Part shown: positions 1 through 11,587 of the stretch, one piece after another | Numbering within the stretch: position 1 is the first letter of the stretch | Layout of the letters: each line of letters opens with the position of its first letter | Source: Ophiosphaerella korrae | Lineage: Eukaryota > Ascomycota > Dothideomycetes > Pleosporales > Phaeosphaeriaceae | Direction of reading: 5' to 3' | NCBI GenBank assembly: GCA_028456385.1 | Contig: JALNQF010000521.1 | Coordinates: 1-25,154, forward strand | DNA: 25,154 nt | Notes under the pieces: generated by a model | Database searches by the model: none | What the model was told of the DNA's origin: nothing | What the model saw: only the letters and a program-made list of their open reading frames with translations | Translations under genes and position numbers: made by a program

Positions 1-2
1 TA

Positions 3-2990
3 ATAGCTAAACGCACTAATATAGTATATAACTACTATAACTTAGCTTATTATACTATAACTTAGTTATATAAAAAATCTTCTATTCTCTTAAAAGCTAG
101 CCTCTTAAACTAAAATAATACTAGCTTATAACTTCTTTATTACTTAAACTAAGTATACTTATAAGATAAAGATACGCTATAAATAGTAGACTATAGATCT
201 AGTAAAGAACTAAGAGAATACTCTAGAGCTACTATACTATAAAAAATCTATAAAATACGCGCTAGAACTAAGTCTCTAGAAAAATAGACCTAGAAACTTA
301 CTATACTAACTACTCTAATAAAAAAAGCTCTAAGTAACTTCTAATAATATCTTAAGACCCCCTTATAGAAAGATAAAAGAAAATAGGTAATAGACTCTAA
401 ATCCTTTATTTAGCTAAGACTACTTAGTAAACTTAATTTCTAACCTAATATAATTCTCTAATAAGTACTAAGTACCTTCCTAGCTAATAGCTCTATAATA
501 GACTTAGCTACTCCTAACTAACTTATTGTAGAAGAATTTAACCTAGATATAGACCCTACTCTCTTTAACTAAGGTAGCCCCCTAAGGTATAAACTAGTTA
601 CTAAGGTCCTTTTTAATAACTAGACTATATTAAACAACTTAATTAATAACGCCTAACTAAACGTTAGCTAAGTATTATTACCTTAGCCTATACCTAAGCT
701 TAAGATCCTAGAAGAGCTAAGAGACAACTTACTATTAAACGCTATAATTAATAAAGACCTACTACTAGAAATAGTCTTTATATCTTAAGATAAACTTAAG
801 AAATTACTTACTAAGTTTACTAAGCTCTAACCTTTATTTTACACTCTACTACTAACCTTATACTAAGGAATTAAGGATAATAAACCTAGTAATTACTTAT
901 CTCTTAGAGAATTTACCTTAGCTAGAATATTATTATACCTAGTAGTTACAAACACCTAGAAATAGGATATAATTAACGTAGTAAATAAATAAAACTAGAG
1001 GCTTATAGCTAGAGTAAGTAAATTAGATAAATAACTCTCCTAATAAGATAACTAATTAGCTTAACTCTAAGAACGCCTAGCGTAATTACTACTAGACTAT
1101 AACTATATTATAGAGTAATATAATACTTTAGGCTAAAGAGCTACCTAGTATAAAGCCTTATAAGAAGAAGCTATAGTAAAATATAACTACTTACGCAAAG
1201 TAGTAATCTACTAAAAAGACCTAATAGCTAAATAAACTAAGCTAGAAACTTTTAACTTTAATATACTAGCGTAGAAAGATATAGAACTACCTTATACTAG
1301 GATCTTACTATAAGGCTAGTAACCTAGCTTCTTTAAAAAAGAGTTTAAACCCTAAGTACTAGTAGTAGGCTACTATATCTTTAATAGAGAAGAGTTTACC
1401 CTAACTCTTTTTTTAACTAGTATCTAAGAGCTAGCCTTTAATTTTTACTAGTATAAAGAATAAGAAGACTACTCTATAAAACTCTTATAATTTTTAGGTA
1501 TAAGACGCTACGTAAATATTATATCTTTTATCTAGTCTATATATAATTACTTTATTACTAATATAAAAAAATATATTAGCTTATAAACCTAAGATAATGT
1601 TATTATACGCTACTATATAGGATTAGCTCGCTTATACCTTACTATCTTAAATAGTGTTACTTACCTATACTAAGAAGAATTTGTATATTTCTTCGCACTT
1701 TTTTACTAATTTAGTAATATAGATATAGTAGGATTAGGAGAAGTACGTTATAAAACCCTAGAAATAGCTAAATTTAGACTAGATTAACTAATCTATAAAA
1801 CTACTTAGTTAGTATAAGCTAAATTCCTCTCTAAATTTAATAATATTAGCTTTAAACTATAATAGAACCTATAGCTATATAATATCTACTTTTAAAAAAA
1901 GCTATAACCCTAGCTTAAAGAGGCTACTAGTACTACCCCTAGTATCTATAATAGCTTTACTAATTTTTAAAAGATAATCTTAATATTAGAAAATAAAGTA
2001 AATAATTATAACCTAGATATAAGCTCTAGGTAAACCTAGCTTTATACTCTAGCGCCTATAAGAGCTAAACTAAGAACGTAGATATAAAACTTTAAAGAAG
2101 AACTAGCTATAACTTTATAAGAACTAAAATACTATTAACTATAACTAAAAGGTATATTTAGAGGAATATACCTAACTAGTAAAAAGGCTACTATAATTAA
2201 AACTAAGAACTCTAAAATAATTTTATACTAGGGCTATAGAAAGATAGGTGTTAGGAAGCTAGACTACACTACTTATAAATAAATAAAAGCTACTAGATCT
2301 AAAATACTTACTAACGCTATAAACTACTATATAGCTACTTATATAGTAATAGACTCTAAAATAGATATAGAAATAGAGGACTAATTCTTTAAATACGACC
2401 CCTAACTAGATATAGAGCTAGAACTAGAGCTTAACTTAGACTAGGATTTAGAAAACAACGTTTCTTAGGCCTAAAGCCTTAACCTAAGAATTATACAAAT
2501 TAGAAGAGCGTAATTAACTACTAAAGTATAACCCCTAGTAAAGCTATATCCTATATACTTACCTATAGAATATAGACAGTCTAGTATAAGAAACTACTAA
2601 CTAATCTAATAGAAGCTAAGCTAAACTAATTTTTATTTACTAGCTTTCTAAGTAAAGACTCTATAGTACTCTATATAGCTAAAACTCTAGCTAATAATAG
2701 AGCTAACGTAAACTTTATTTAACGAAAATTTACCTAGAAGACTATAAAATTATAAACTATCTAGCTACTTTAACTTATTATCTATAAAGGATATAATAGT
2801 TCCCTATCTAAGTCTATTACGTATTAGGTTAAGTTCTACCTATAAGTAGGCGCGTATATTAAATAGACCTCTACCTATATTATTAAAAATATAAGCTAAT
2901 TTAACTTTATTTTAGGATTTTTATAGCGTAAAGCTTATACTATTAAACTTAACTACTACTATAGAACGTTATTATTCCCTAATACTTACT
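3..2990 (+). pseudogene. Element 1 gag (long, coiled-coil Gag, decayed)
   Basis: This is the decayed Gag (capsid/nucleocapsid) frame, read in the frame beginning at position 3 with many TAA/TAG codons. It runs without an obvious indel to at least 2500. About 1014-1180 is Gln/Leu/Lys-rich with heptad-like spacing and is probably a coiled coil. One CCHC-like zinc knuckle lies at 2226-2267: its three Cys positions read Tyr (spacing X2 and X9), and a Val codon occupies the His position. An acidic stretch follows (about 2340-2460). The knuckle sits more than 740 codons into the frame, so this Gag is unusually long. The true start is not visible and may lie outside the window. The end is uncertain: between about 2.5 and 3.0 kb the best frame changes before Pol begins. 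Assignment as Gag rests on position and the knuckle. Confidence 0.6.
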
Positions 2991-4863
2991 ACTAATAGTA
3001 CTACTAGATAACTAACAAAATCCCCTTAGTAGTATACTATAGTACGCCTAGCTATTACTCTACTACAGCCTTAAAGAAGCTAGCGCTTAAACTATTATCT
3101 ACTCTTATAGGGCCTCTAAGTAGGCACCCTAATAGGTATAAATAGAACTTATTAATAGATATTTAAACTATTAGTTATTATATAATTAAGGCCTTTACTA
3201 GAAGAAGTAAATATACGCTTATAGTACTTACTTTAGATAGAATACTACTACTAGTATACTACTATAAAGTAGCTAGAGAAGTAAATTATACGTAATTTTA
3301 TAAACTACTACTTATAGTAGAGCTTAAGGATATCTTATCTATAAAACTACTCTAACTATATTAAGACCTAATACTCTATTTTAATAAAAAAGCTACTAAA
3401 GAACTTCTCCCTTATAAGCTATATAACCTAGAAATTACCTTTAAACCTAGCGTAAAAATCCTAGACGCTAAACTTTACTTTTTTACTAGAAAATAAGATA
3501 AAGTAATCTAGAAATATATCTAAGAAATAGAAGGTAAGGGCTTTATTAGCAAATACAGCTCCCTAGCTAGGAATAACCTACTAATTATAGCTAAACTAGA
3601 TAGTAGCTTATAAGTTTACGTAAACTACTATAAGCTAAACAAATCTACTATTAAAGACTAGTACCTTATTCTATTCTTTAGGGAAATACTAGCCTACCTA
3701 AATAAGGTAAAGATTTTCTCTAAATTTAACGTAATATACACCTTTTACTACTTACGTATTACTTTAAATTTAGAATAGCTAACTATATTTATTACTTACT
3801 TTAGTATATATACTTATAAGGTAGTACCCTTTAGCCTTACTAACGCACTAGCTACTTTCTAGCGCGCTATTAACTTAGCCCTACTAGAATATTTAGACGA
3901 CTTCTATACTATATATATAGATAACGTCTTAATATACTCTAATAATAAAATAGACTATATCTAGTACGTTTATAAAGTACTTACGCTACTAAAAAAGTAA
4001 GGCTTTTACGTAGGCCTTAAAAAATCTAGCCTCTATACTACCTTAGTTAAGTTTTTAGGTATAATTATCTCTAATAAAGGAATTATAATAGATCCCTCTA
4101 AAGTTAAAGCTATTTAGGAGTAGGAAATACTAAAGACTACTAAAGAAGTCCTAGCCTTTCTAGGCTATACTAGATTTCTCTAGCGCTTTATTAAGGATTA
4201 CGTAAGCCTCGCCCTACTACTTACTAAGTTAATTAAGTCTAAGGTTATTACTAAACTTACTAAAGGAGATAAGCTACCCCTTTAAAAGACCTAGTACAAG
4301 CCCTTTATAATTACTTAAGAATATATAGATACTTTTAATAAACTAAAAGCTACTTTCTAGCTAAGTATAGTCTTGCTTTACTTTAACTCCTTAAAACTAA
4401 TCTATATCTAAACTAACGCCTCTAGGTAAGCTTTAGGCAGAGTAATAAGCTAACTAAACTAAGATAGAATCTAATAGCTAAGTAGCTTCTTCTTAAAAAA
4501 ACACACTCTAGTAGAATATAATTATAATATCTATAACCTAGAACTTATAGCTATAATCTAAGTATTTAAAGAATAGAAACTAGAGCTTATAGGTAGTCTA
4601 TATATAATCTACATTATAATAGACTACTATAATTTAGAAACCTTTATAATAACTAAAAAGCTTAATTACTACTAGGCCTACTAGTTATTATTCCTATCCT
4701 AATTTAATTTCTATATTAAATACGCACCTAGTAATATAAATAAGGTTATAGACGCCTTAAGCTACTAACTATAGGATTACTTTATAGATAATTCTAATCT
4801 ACAAGTATTAAGAGCTAACTAAATTATCTTAAGCCCTTAAGTCCTAGCCCTAGGCGTAAAACC

Positions 4864-4983
4864 TACGCTAGATATAGTAATTTATACTCTAAGCCTTATA
4901 GACCTATAAAAGCTAGATAGATTTACGCTAGATATAGTAATTTATACTCTAAGCCTTATAGACCTATAAAAGCTAGATAGATT
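4864..4983 (+). repeat. Perfect 60-bp tandem duplication inside element 1 pol
   Basis: Two adjacent 60-bp copies (4864-4923 and 4924-4983) are identical at every base. A third partial copy starts at 4984 and stops where element 2 begins at 4993. The unit is 20 codons long, so it keeps the Pol frame between RNase H and integrase. Each unit contains the CTAGA pentamer (4868-4872, 4928-4932, 4988-4992), and the last one is the target duplication of element 2. Confidence 0.95.
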
Positions 4984-4987
4984 TACG

Positions 4988-4992
4988 CTAGA
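4988..4992. repeat. Target site duplication of element 2 (left copy, CTAGA)
   Basis: CTAGA directly abuts the outer end of the left LTR and is repeated exactly at 12015-12019 next to the right LTR. A 5-bp duplication is normal for Ty3/gypsy integrases. It lies inside the Pol frame of element 1. Confidence 0.95.
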
Positions 4993-5419
4993 TATAATAG
5001 GCTACCTATTGTTAACTATAGGTACCTATAATAGAGGTTAGTAGATTAAGAGTTAATAATAAAAGTTCGTGTTAGGATCTATAATAACTATAAATAGTAG
5101 AAGATATTTTATAACTATCTTGTACTAGCGTTCTATAGTTAAGGGATTAAATTACTAATACTATCCTAATAATACGTATCCTATTAACTATATACTTGTT
5201 ATAATCTATAATCTATAGCTGCTAAGACTAATAGATTATAGATTACTTTAATCTATAATCTATAGACGCTAAGAACTTATAAATTATAGATTACCCTAGG
5301 TATCCTAGTTATATATAGTCTCTTAATTAAGATTATTACTTTACTTGTCCTATACTTTGTTAGTATCTAAGTTAGGGCTAATTAGCTCTATCTCGATTTC
5401 TTCTATTACACCTGTAACA
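4993..5419 (-). repeat. Element 2 3' LTR (left copy)
   Basis: This 427-bp LTR matches 11588-12014 end to end, and the visible differences are mostly C/T and G/A. The outer end reads TATAATAGG where the other copy has TGTAATAGG, a RIP-type change at the terminal dinucleotide. The U3 part holds four copies of a 14-17 bp AATCTATAATCTAT-like unit in alternating orientation (see 5202-5293). The half next to 4993 is related to the LTR of element 3. Confidence 0.95.
5202..5293. repeat. Alternating inverted repeats in the U3 of element 2
   Basis: A unit reading AATCTATAATCTATAG lies at 5202-5218 and 5249-5265. Its reverse complement lies at 5231-5245 and, shortened, at 5283-5293. The arms can fold into hairpins with short loops. 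The same arrangement is at about 11798-11890 in the other LTR. Within an LTR this position is where enhancer or repressor sites sit, but no factor can be named. Confidence 0.85.
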
Positions 5420-5581
5420 CTATCTCCTTCTCTAGATAGGTCCTAGTTTATCTATCCTAAAGCTAAAGTTATTAATCTAGTTTCTTTATTAATATAGAGT
5501 TCTTTATCCTCCCTTATACCTATTTTATCTATACGCTGTTACTATCTTCTTACTAATTGCGTGTTGCGTAATAGTATTAAA

Positions 5582-6125
5582 ATGTTTCCTTGTTCTTATT
5601 ATATTTCTCCTAAATTAAATCCTAAATCTCTTCCTTACATTATTTCTACAAACGATAGTAAAGCTTATAAGGCGTGTATTCGTACAAATATATATAGTTC
5701 TTATAACGTATCTAGTATCTCTCTTTCTAAGTGTACGTTAATTATACTTATTCTTACGTCTAGGCTTAATAATAATAGGGAAAGCTGTTAACTAGACTTA
5801 AGAGAAATTACTATCTTAAATTACAGAGGCTAAAGCTAAGTGTAAGTAAATCTAGGAGCTTACGTAGAGTAAGCTAGTAGAGAATTAAGCTTATCTCTCT
5901 TGCCTTTGTAAGATAAAGGCCTTAAATAATAAGAAATTAGCTAAATAGTTAGTAGCTCTAGAAGCTAAGCTAGACTTAGATAAAGCGTTTGTTGTAGTAG
6001 ATCCTATATTAGATATTCTTATTATCTCTCTATCTATCGTTAGTAATATTAGTTCTCTTAGTTTACTACTAGGTATTCTAGAAGGTTTTAACTTTAGAAG
6101 TCCTCTAGTTTCTTAGGGTAATTAA
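5582..6125 (+). pseudogene. Opposite-strand zinc-cluster-like gene of element 2
   Basis: This is a second gene in the element, transcribed opposite to gag-pol and converging on it. From ATG 5582 the first part reads MFPC.. and holds a Cys-rich module. Cys codons remain at 5591 and in KAC, and other Cys positions read Tyr. The better preserved spacing is in the element 3 copy. The frame is open to 5791. The second part (about 5796-6125) is in a frame shifted by one and is rich in Lys/Ala/Leu/Glu (an EAKAKCK-like start, then LEAKLDLD), suggesting a coiled coil. GTACGT at 5733 and TTAACTAG ending 5795 could bound a 63-bp intron joining the parts. The last codons overlap the 3' end of pol (stop 6094-6096). 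The in-frame TAG at 6114 reads as a former Trp, so TAA 6123-6125 is the likely stop. The frame also stays alignable upstream into the LTR, so the start is uncertain. Function is unknown. Confidence 0.6.
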
Positions 6126-9100
6126 GATTATCTTCTAGTTCCTATGTTTTCTCCTATAGTTGTCCTTTTTTGTCTATACCTATCTATTCTACTAGGTAGT
6201 AGTTTCTTCTATTATAGAACTAGTACTATAGGATTTCTTTAACTTCCTATTCTTTTTATTCTCTATACGTATCTACTTTATACACTAGTAGTTCTATATT
6301 CTATAGTGCTTGTTCTAGTAAGGCTACGTAGAATATTAGGTGTATCTTTATCTTATTTAGTAGCTTTAGTTTAAATATAACTAGTGTAACTTCTTTTTTA
6401 ATCTTGTATAGTCCTATCTTAACGTAGTCTAGTTTTAAGCTTAGTTACTTGCTCTTAATATTTTTCTATACTAACTATACTTTTTCTTTCTTTCTAAATT
6501 AAGGTCCTTCTTTATATTTCTTGTTATAGTACTTTACTATACAGTTATATAGAAATTCTATATCCTATCTTAATTAATTGTATATATCTTTAAGTCTATT
6601 AGCGAAGTTTTCTCTTCTTAGAGACTAAGATATCTAATTCTTTAGTGTTTAGTATATATTAGGCTCGAATCTATAGTTTATAAAGAAAGGTAATACTCCT
6701 ATTACTATATTCTTTACGCTATTATATACTAACTATGCTATAAGTAGTAGCTATACCTAATTGTTCTAGTTCTAGTTAAGGTAGTATCTTAAGTATTATT
6801 CTACTATCTAATTTATTCGTTCTAATTATCTATTTATTTGTAGGCGATATACTGTAGATATTGTATATTATATTCCTAATTGTACTAATATTATTCCCTA
6901 TAGTTTTAATATAAATCTTACATCTCTATCTATAATAATCTTATCTAGTAGTCTATATTAACTAATTACTATTCCTAGAACTTAGTATATAGTAACCTCT
7001 ATCCTACTTTTTTCTTTATATAGTCTAAAGTATATATACTTTGTAAGTTTATCTACTATTATTAGAATTCTATTATACTTAACCCTAGATATTAGGTCTT
7101 TAGACTTTAGTAGTTTTGTAATAAAGTCTATTGTAATAACTCCTTATAGTTATTCTAGTATTTCTACTAGTTATAGTATTCTATATAGTATGTGTCTATT
7201 ATATTTATTCTTATAGTATTCTATATAGTCTTATAGTACTTCTATTACTAGTTATCTTACTTTTAGAATATAATAGTCTTGTAGTAGTCTATCTAATGTT
7301 TTTTTAATACCTTAGTAACTATACACTAGTAATTTATAGAATTATCGTATAAATTCTCTCTAGATCTTACTTAGAATATATATTCTTCTATAAGCTCTTA
7401 TAAATCCTTCTTAGATTTCTAATTTCTATATTTCTTTAAATACTTCTTGTGTTATTTTCTAAATCTATTTGTCTAGCTCGCTACTTGTTCTTTTAAGTGT
7501 TGCAGCTATCTTAGGTATATTTAGGACTAAATATCCTTCTTTGTTCCTAACTAGAACTATACTAGTAGCGCTTACTTCTTCTTATAGGTCTAGTCTTCTA
7601 CTAAGAGAGTCTATAAATTAGTTATCTTTCCCTTTTATATATATAATTTCTATATTAAATATTAATAGAAATTCCTACTATCTTATATAGCGTTATAACA
7701 ATTCTTTATTTATTATAAATCCTTTAAAGTTCTTAAAGTCTATATAAACCTTTATTTAATACTTTACTCTTTGTAAGTATACTCTCTATTATTTAAATAC
7801 TTTATAGATTACTAGTATCTCCTTATTATAAATTAAGTAGTTAAGTTCTACTATCTTTATTTTCTTAGAGAAGTATTTAACTAAGTATTCCTTTTTAGTT
7901 TCTAGGTCTTCTTATATTAGTGCTATCCTATAGACTAAATTAGATATATTTATTTTTACTATTACTAGTAGGTCTAGGTTATATATTCTAATAACTAGGT
8001 TTTCTATAAACTTCTTCTTAATCTTATTAAATACTTTATTACATTCTTTTATCTATTTAAATAGCGTATCTTTCTTTATAAGCCTTGATATTAGTTCTAT
8101 ATCTTTAGACTATCTTACTATTAACTTTCTACAAAAGTTAGCTAGCCTATAAAATTATTGTACCTCTTTTAGGTTTTTTAGTATTAGCTATTCGTTAATT
8201 AATCTAATCTTTTCTAGATTAATCTTGATTTTTCCTAGTTTAATAATAAATCTAAGGAAGTCTATTTCTTTTATATAGAATTTGTATTTTCTTATTTTTA
8301 GAAATAGTTTATTTTCTACTAGTCTCTCTAGTACTTTATATATATATTGTATATATTCTTCTTCTATTTCTAAGAATATAAAGATGTTGTCTAAGTATAT
8401 AAATATAAATATATCTAAGTACTCTCTTAGTACTATATTAATTCTTTCTTAGAATACTACTAGTGCGTTTATTAAGCTAAATAGTATAACTAAGTATTTA
8501 TATAGTCTATACTATATTCTAAACTTTATTTTCTACTTATTACTTTCTTTAATCCAAATCTAATAGTAGGCGTTCTAGATATCTAGTTTTGTAAAGATTC
8601 TCGCTCTTTATAGTTTATTTTGTATTTTATTTATTTATAGTAGTAAGTATTAGTTTTTATTTATAATTACGTTAGTTTTTCTAAAGTCTACGTAAGGTCT
8701 CTTATTACTTATTCCTTTCTTATCTATAAATATTAGTCTATATACTACTAAGTATTTAGACTCTTTCATCTATCCTTTCTTTATTACGTTTTAGATAAAC
8801 GTTTACTTAATTTTAGATTCCTCTTCTATTTTTTAGTAGACTAGGCTCTATCTTGTATTTTTACCTTCTTCTAGTTCTATTACTAAGTCCTATAGTTAGT
8901 GTTCTAGAAAGTAGTCTTCTAGCTCTATAAGCTATTTTTCCTATTTCTTATATTCTTTAGGGAATTCTCCTTTATAAGTACTTATATTAGCCTTTAATAT
9001 ATTTGTTTTGTTGTAGCTAATATCTCCTATTCTCTAATTAATATATAGGTTAGTTATCTATAACTATAGTATACCTAATATTATATCTTATTTATTATTA

Positions 9101-11526
9101 ATTGTCGTTATGTCTATAATTATATTCTAGATTTCTAATCCTTCTATCCTTAATATTAAGGGTACTATCTTAAACTATATAAGTTCCTAAAATAGTTTTC
9201 CTTTAATTATACTTAATTATTAAAGGTATTTCTTTGTAGTATACTTTATTCCTTATATTTCTACAAACTTCTTTAATATAAAGTTTCTTGTAGCTCTACT
9301 ATTAATTATTAATTATACTTTCCTTCCTTAATATATACTTATTTTCGTAATATATAGGCCTCTTATACTTTCTAGCTTTTCTTACTTTAGTAATTTATTA
9401 AACTATCTATCTTTCTAAGGCTATAGCTCTACTTTAAATTTGTATTCTTTATATTTTAGATATTTATCGTTTGTATATTTATACTATAGTCCTCTCTAGA
9501 CGTATTTCTTAGTTAACTTAGATCTAGGTCTTACTACTAAATATCTATCTTCTAGGATTATTTCCTATCCTTAGATACTTTCTACTATAATTATTCTTAT
9601 ATAATTATAGCCTCTTCTCCTTATAGGCTATATATTATTATTTACTTTAGGGTTTCTATATATAATATAATTCTTATCTAGGTATAATATCTATAATGCT
9701 TTAAAGTGTACTAGGTGTTTTAGATCTATTATCTTATTATCTCCTTCCTAGTACTTGTCTTCTCTAAGTATATCTATTATTAGGATATAGTATACTACTA
9801 GTACTCTTAGTATATAAGCTTTGTTAATCTATTACGTTTTTCTTATAAGGTACTACTATTCTCTTAGTATAGGTATTCTTCTTACTATAACTATATATTA
9901 TTTTATCTATTCTTAAAATAGTATAAACTTAGTTTCTTTAGGATTGTATTCTTTCTAGTCTTTATACGCTTTCTCTATACTTATAACTATTAAGTATATT
10001 TAAATAAACTTCTATTCTTTATTTTGTTCCTCTATATCTATTATTATATAGCTATTATAGCTATATATTACTAGCTAGGTATACTCTATACCTCTTATAC
10101 TAACTTGTCTCTTACTTCCTTGTAGTCCTTTAGAGGTTATTATAGTAGTCTCTTTATCTAGTACTAGTTCTTTAGCCTAGACTAATAGTACTAGGAGCTC
10201 TTCTCCTTCTAAATCTTCTATTAGTAAGTCTATTACTTAAGCTATTTCTTCTAGCTAAGCTTTTATTCTTTCTTTTATTATAGCTACTCTATATCTCTAT
10301 TTCTATAGAAACTATACTACTCCTTATTTACTAGAAAGATATATATAGTAGTCGTCGTTATAATAAAAAGTCTAGTAGAGTATTACGTGTTATACTTTTT
10401 TACTCCTAGCTACCTTTTCTTAAGGTTTAGCCTATACTTATAGTACTTCCTTCTTCTTTTTAGTTATCTTTAACTAAGTTTCTTTCTTTAGGTCTTTATT
10501 CTTGTATTCTTTTACAAAGTATCCTAGTTTCTTATATTTATAGTATACTATATTCTTTTTTAACTTAGATCTATAGTTCTTTGTATAGTAGCCTAGTTTA
10601 CTATAGTTAAAGTACGTAAAGTCTTTATTTTTCTTCTTCTTTTTATCCTTATTAGCGTTAAGGACTATAGGGTCTCCCTTATCGTAGTTCTAGGTATAAC
10701 CTCTGTATTTGTTCTTCTTCTATTCTCGAAGATTGTTATTAATTTATATTACCTATTACTTTAGGGCTTCTAGTATTTGTAGTTTCTCTATATATATTAT
10801 TTTGTATTAGATTTTTAAGTTTAATCCTTGTTTAAATCGTAATATTAGGGCTAACTTATTCTATTCTATATTTTACAATAGTTACTTAAACTATAATATA
10901 TATTTTAGAATACTCTAATTTTGTATAAGCTTTTCTAGTTACTCTTTAGCTTATTAGGTAATATCTATATCTCTAAACGCTGCTCTTATTCGTTTAGTAA
11001 AGTATTTATAACTTCTAAAGATAGCTCTAGTCTTATCCTTCTAGGTTATTAGTAAATATATTATGTAATCTATTTAGTATAGCTTATACTATCTTATTAT
11101 ATCTTCTTTAAGGTATAATCTAATATATATTACCTTCTTTTCTTCTATGTTAAAGTGTAGTGCTTGTATATCTATCTAGAGTTATACTAATATAATAAAG
11201 GGTCTTAGTTTCTCCCTTATTCTATTAAATTTCTTAAGGACAGGTATCTTTAGTAGTTTCTTTATCGCACTTATCTCTAATCTTTAGGTAATTAGTTCTA
11301 TCTAGTTCTATCCTTAGATAATAGCTTTAATTTGTGCCTTGTTTTATTTTACGTAATCTTGTAGTTCCTTGTTCTACGTTTCTAAGGTATTAATTACTAT
11401 TTTTATATTTTTATTATTGTTAATTAATTAGTTAAAACAACCTTTAATCGTTTCCTATATAGTGCTATCTAATTTAGGACTACTCCTAGGGGCTTTACCT
11501 AATTATTTAGTTAAACTTTCTACTAT
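6094..11526 (-). pseudogene. Element 2 gag-pol polyprotein, single 5433-nt frame (decayed)
   Basis: One frame runs from the ATA at 11524-11526 (probably a former ATG, chosen because it aligns with the element 3 copy) to TAA 6094-6096, without a frameshift but with many TAA/TAG. Domains in order are: Gag with two CCHC zinc knuckles at 10573-10614 and 10504-10545, all Cys/His now Tyr; a linker of about 1.2 kb; an aspartic protease with Asn-Ser-Arg-Ala at 9292-9303 where DSGA is expected; RT with Tyr-Leu-Asp-Asn at 8386-8397; RNase H (about 8.0-7.6 kb); an integrase HHCC zinc domain at 7216-7323 (His and Cys mostly Tyr); the integrase core; and a chromodomain at 6097-6246. The frame has the same length as that of element 3. 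It cannot encode a working protein because the RT, protease and zinc residues are lost. Confidence 0.92.
6097..6246 (-). other. Chromodomain at the end of element 2 Pol
   Basis: The last 50 codons before the stop read as a chromodomain: EVKEIL.., then FYNRRNYYLV followed by a TAG at the expected Trp, then EKTQELEDN.. and a basic/acidic end. It is closely related to the one in element 3 (20348-20497). Chromodomains at the integrase C-terminus define chromoviruses and tether integration to modified chromatin, so insertion into heterochromatin fits. Confidence 0.88.
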
Positions 11527-11587
11527 TGTGTTAGCTAGACCGTGCGTTACTTACGCTTTACTTCTTGTAATAACTAAATTAGTAAGG

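Larger units (their letters stand above)
1..4992 (+). mobile_element. Element 1, left part: RIP-degraded Ty3/gypsy chromovirus
   Basis: This is the 5' part of an LTR retrotransposon of the Ty3/gypsy type, running off the left edge of the window. Reading through TAA/TAG gives a long Gag-like frame from position 3, then a Pol frame with reverse transcriptase and RNase H. The element is interrupted at 4992 by element 2, and its integrase and chromodomain resume at 12020. Rejoining across the insertion, minus one CTAGA copy, keeps the Pol reading frame, so the two halves are one element. No 5' LTR is seen in the window. Gag differs from that of elements 2 and 3, so it is a separate family. Confidence 0.85.
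3000..4992 (+). pseudogene. Element 1 pol, 5' part: RT and RNase H (decayed, interrupted)
   Basis: This is a Pol frame in a different phase from gag. Reverse transcriptase spans about 3560-4110. The catalytic YxDD box reads Tyr-Ile-Asp-Asn at 3914-3925, the second Asp being lost by GAC to AAC. It is preceded by the VPFxLxNAxATFQ-type motif near 3820-3860 and followed by an LGxxIS-type motif near 4050. RNase H follows at about 4370-4790: its first catalytic Asp is Asn at 4415-4417, then a Leu-Glu-Leu element near 4550, an IDYYNLE-like element near 4620, and a ...DALS end near 4750. The protease should lie upstream (about 3.0-3.4 kb), but I could not recognise its active site. The frame is cut at 4992 by element 2 and continues at 12020. 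Confidence 0.85.

Noticed and set aside
2990..3480. Aspartic protease of element 1
   Set aside because: It must lie near here by gene order, but no D(S/T)G-like or plausible RIP-altered triplet was found in the Pol frame.
5202..5293. CRISPR-like array
   Set aside because: The repeats alternate in orientation with short unequal spacers inside an LTR and recur in the partner LTR. They are U3 inverted repeats.
5561..5791. A separate small 76-codon gene starting at GTG 5561
   Set aside because: The open stretch is the first part of the opposite-strand gene of element 2. The GTG start is arbitrary and ATG 5582 is more plausible, so it is reported inside that gene.
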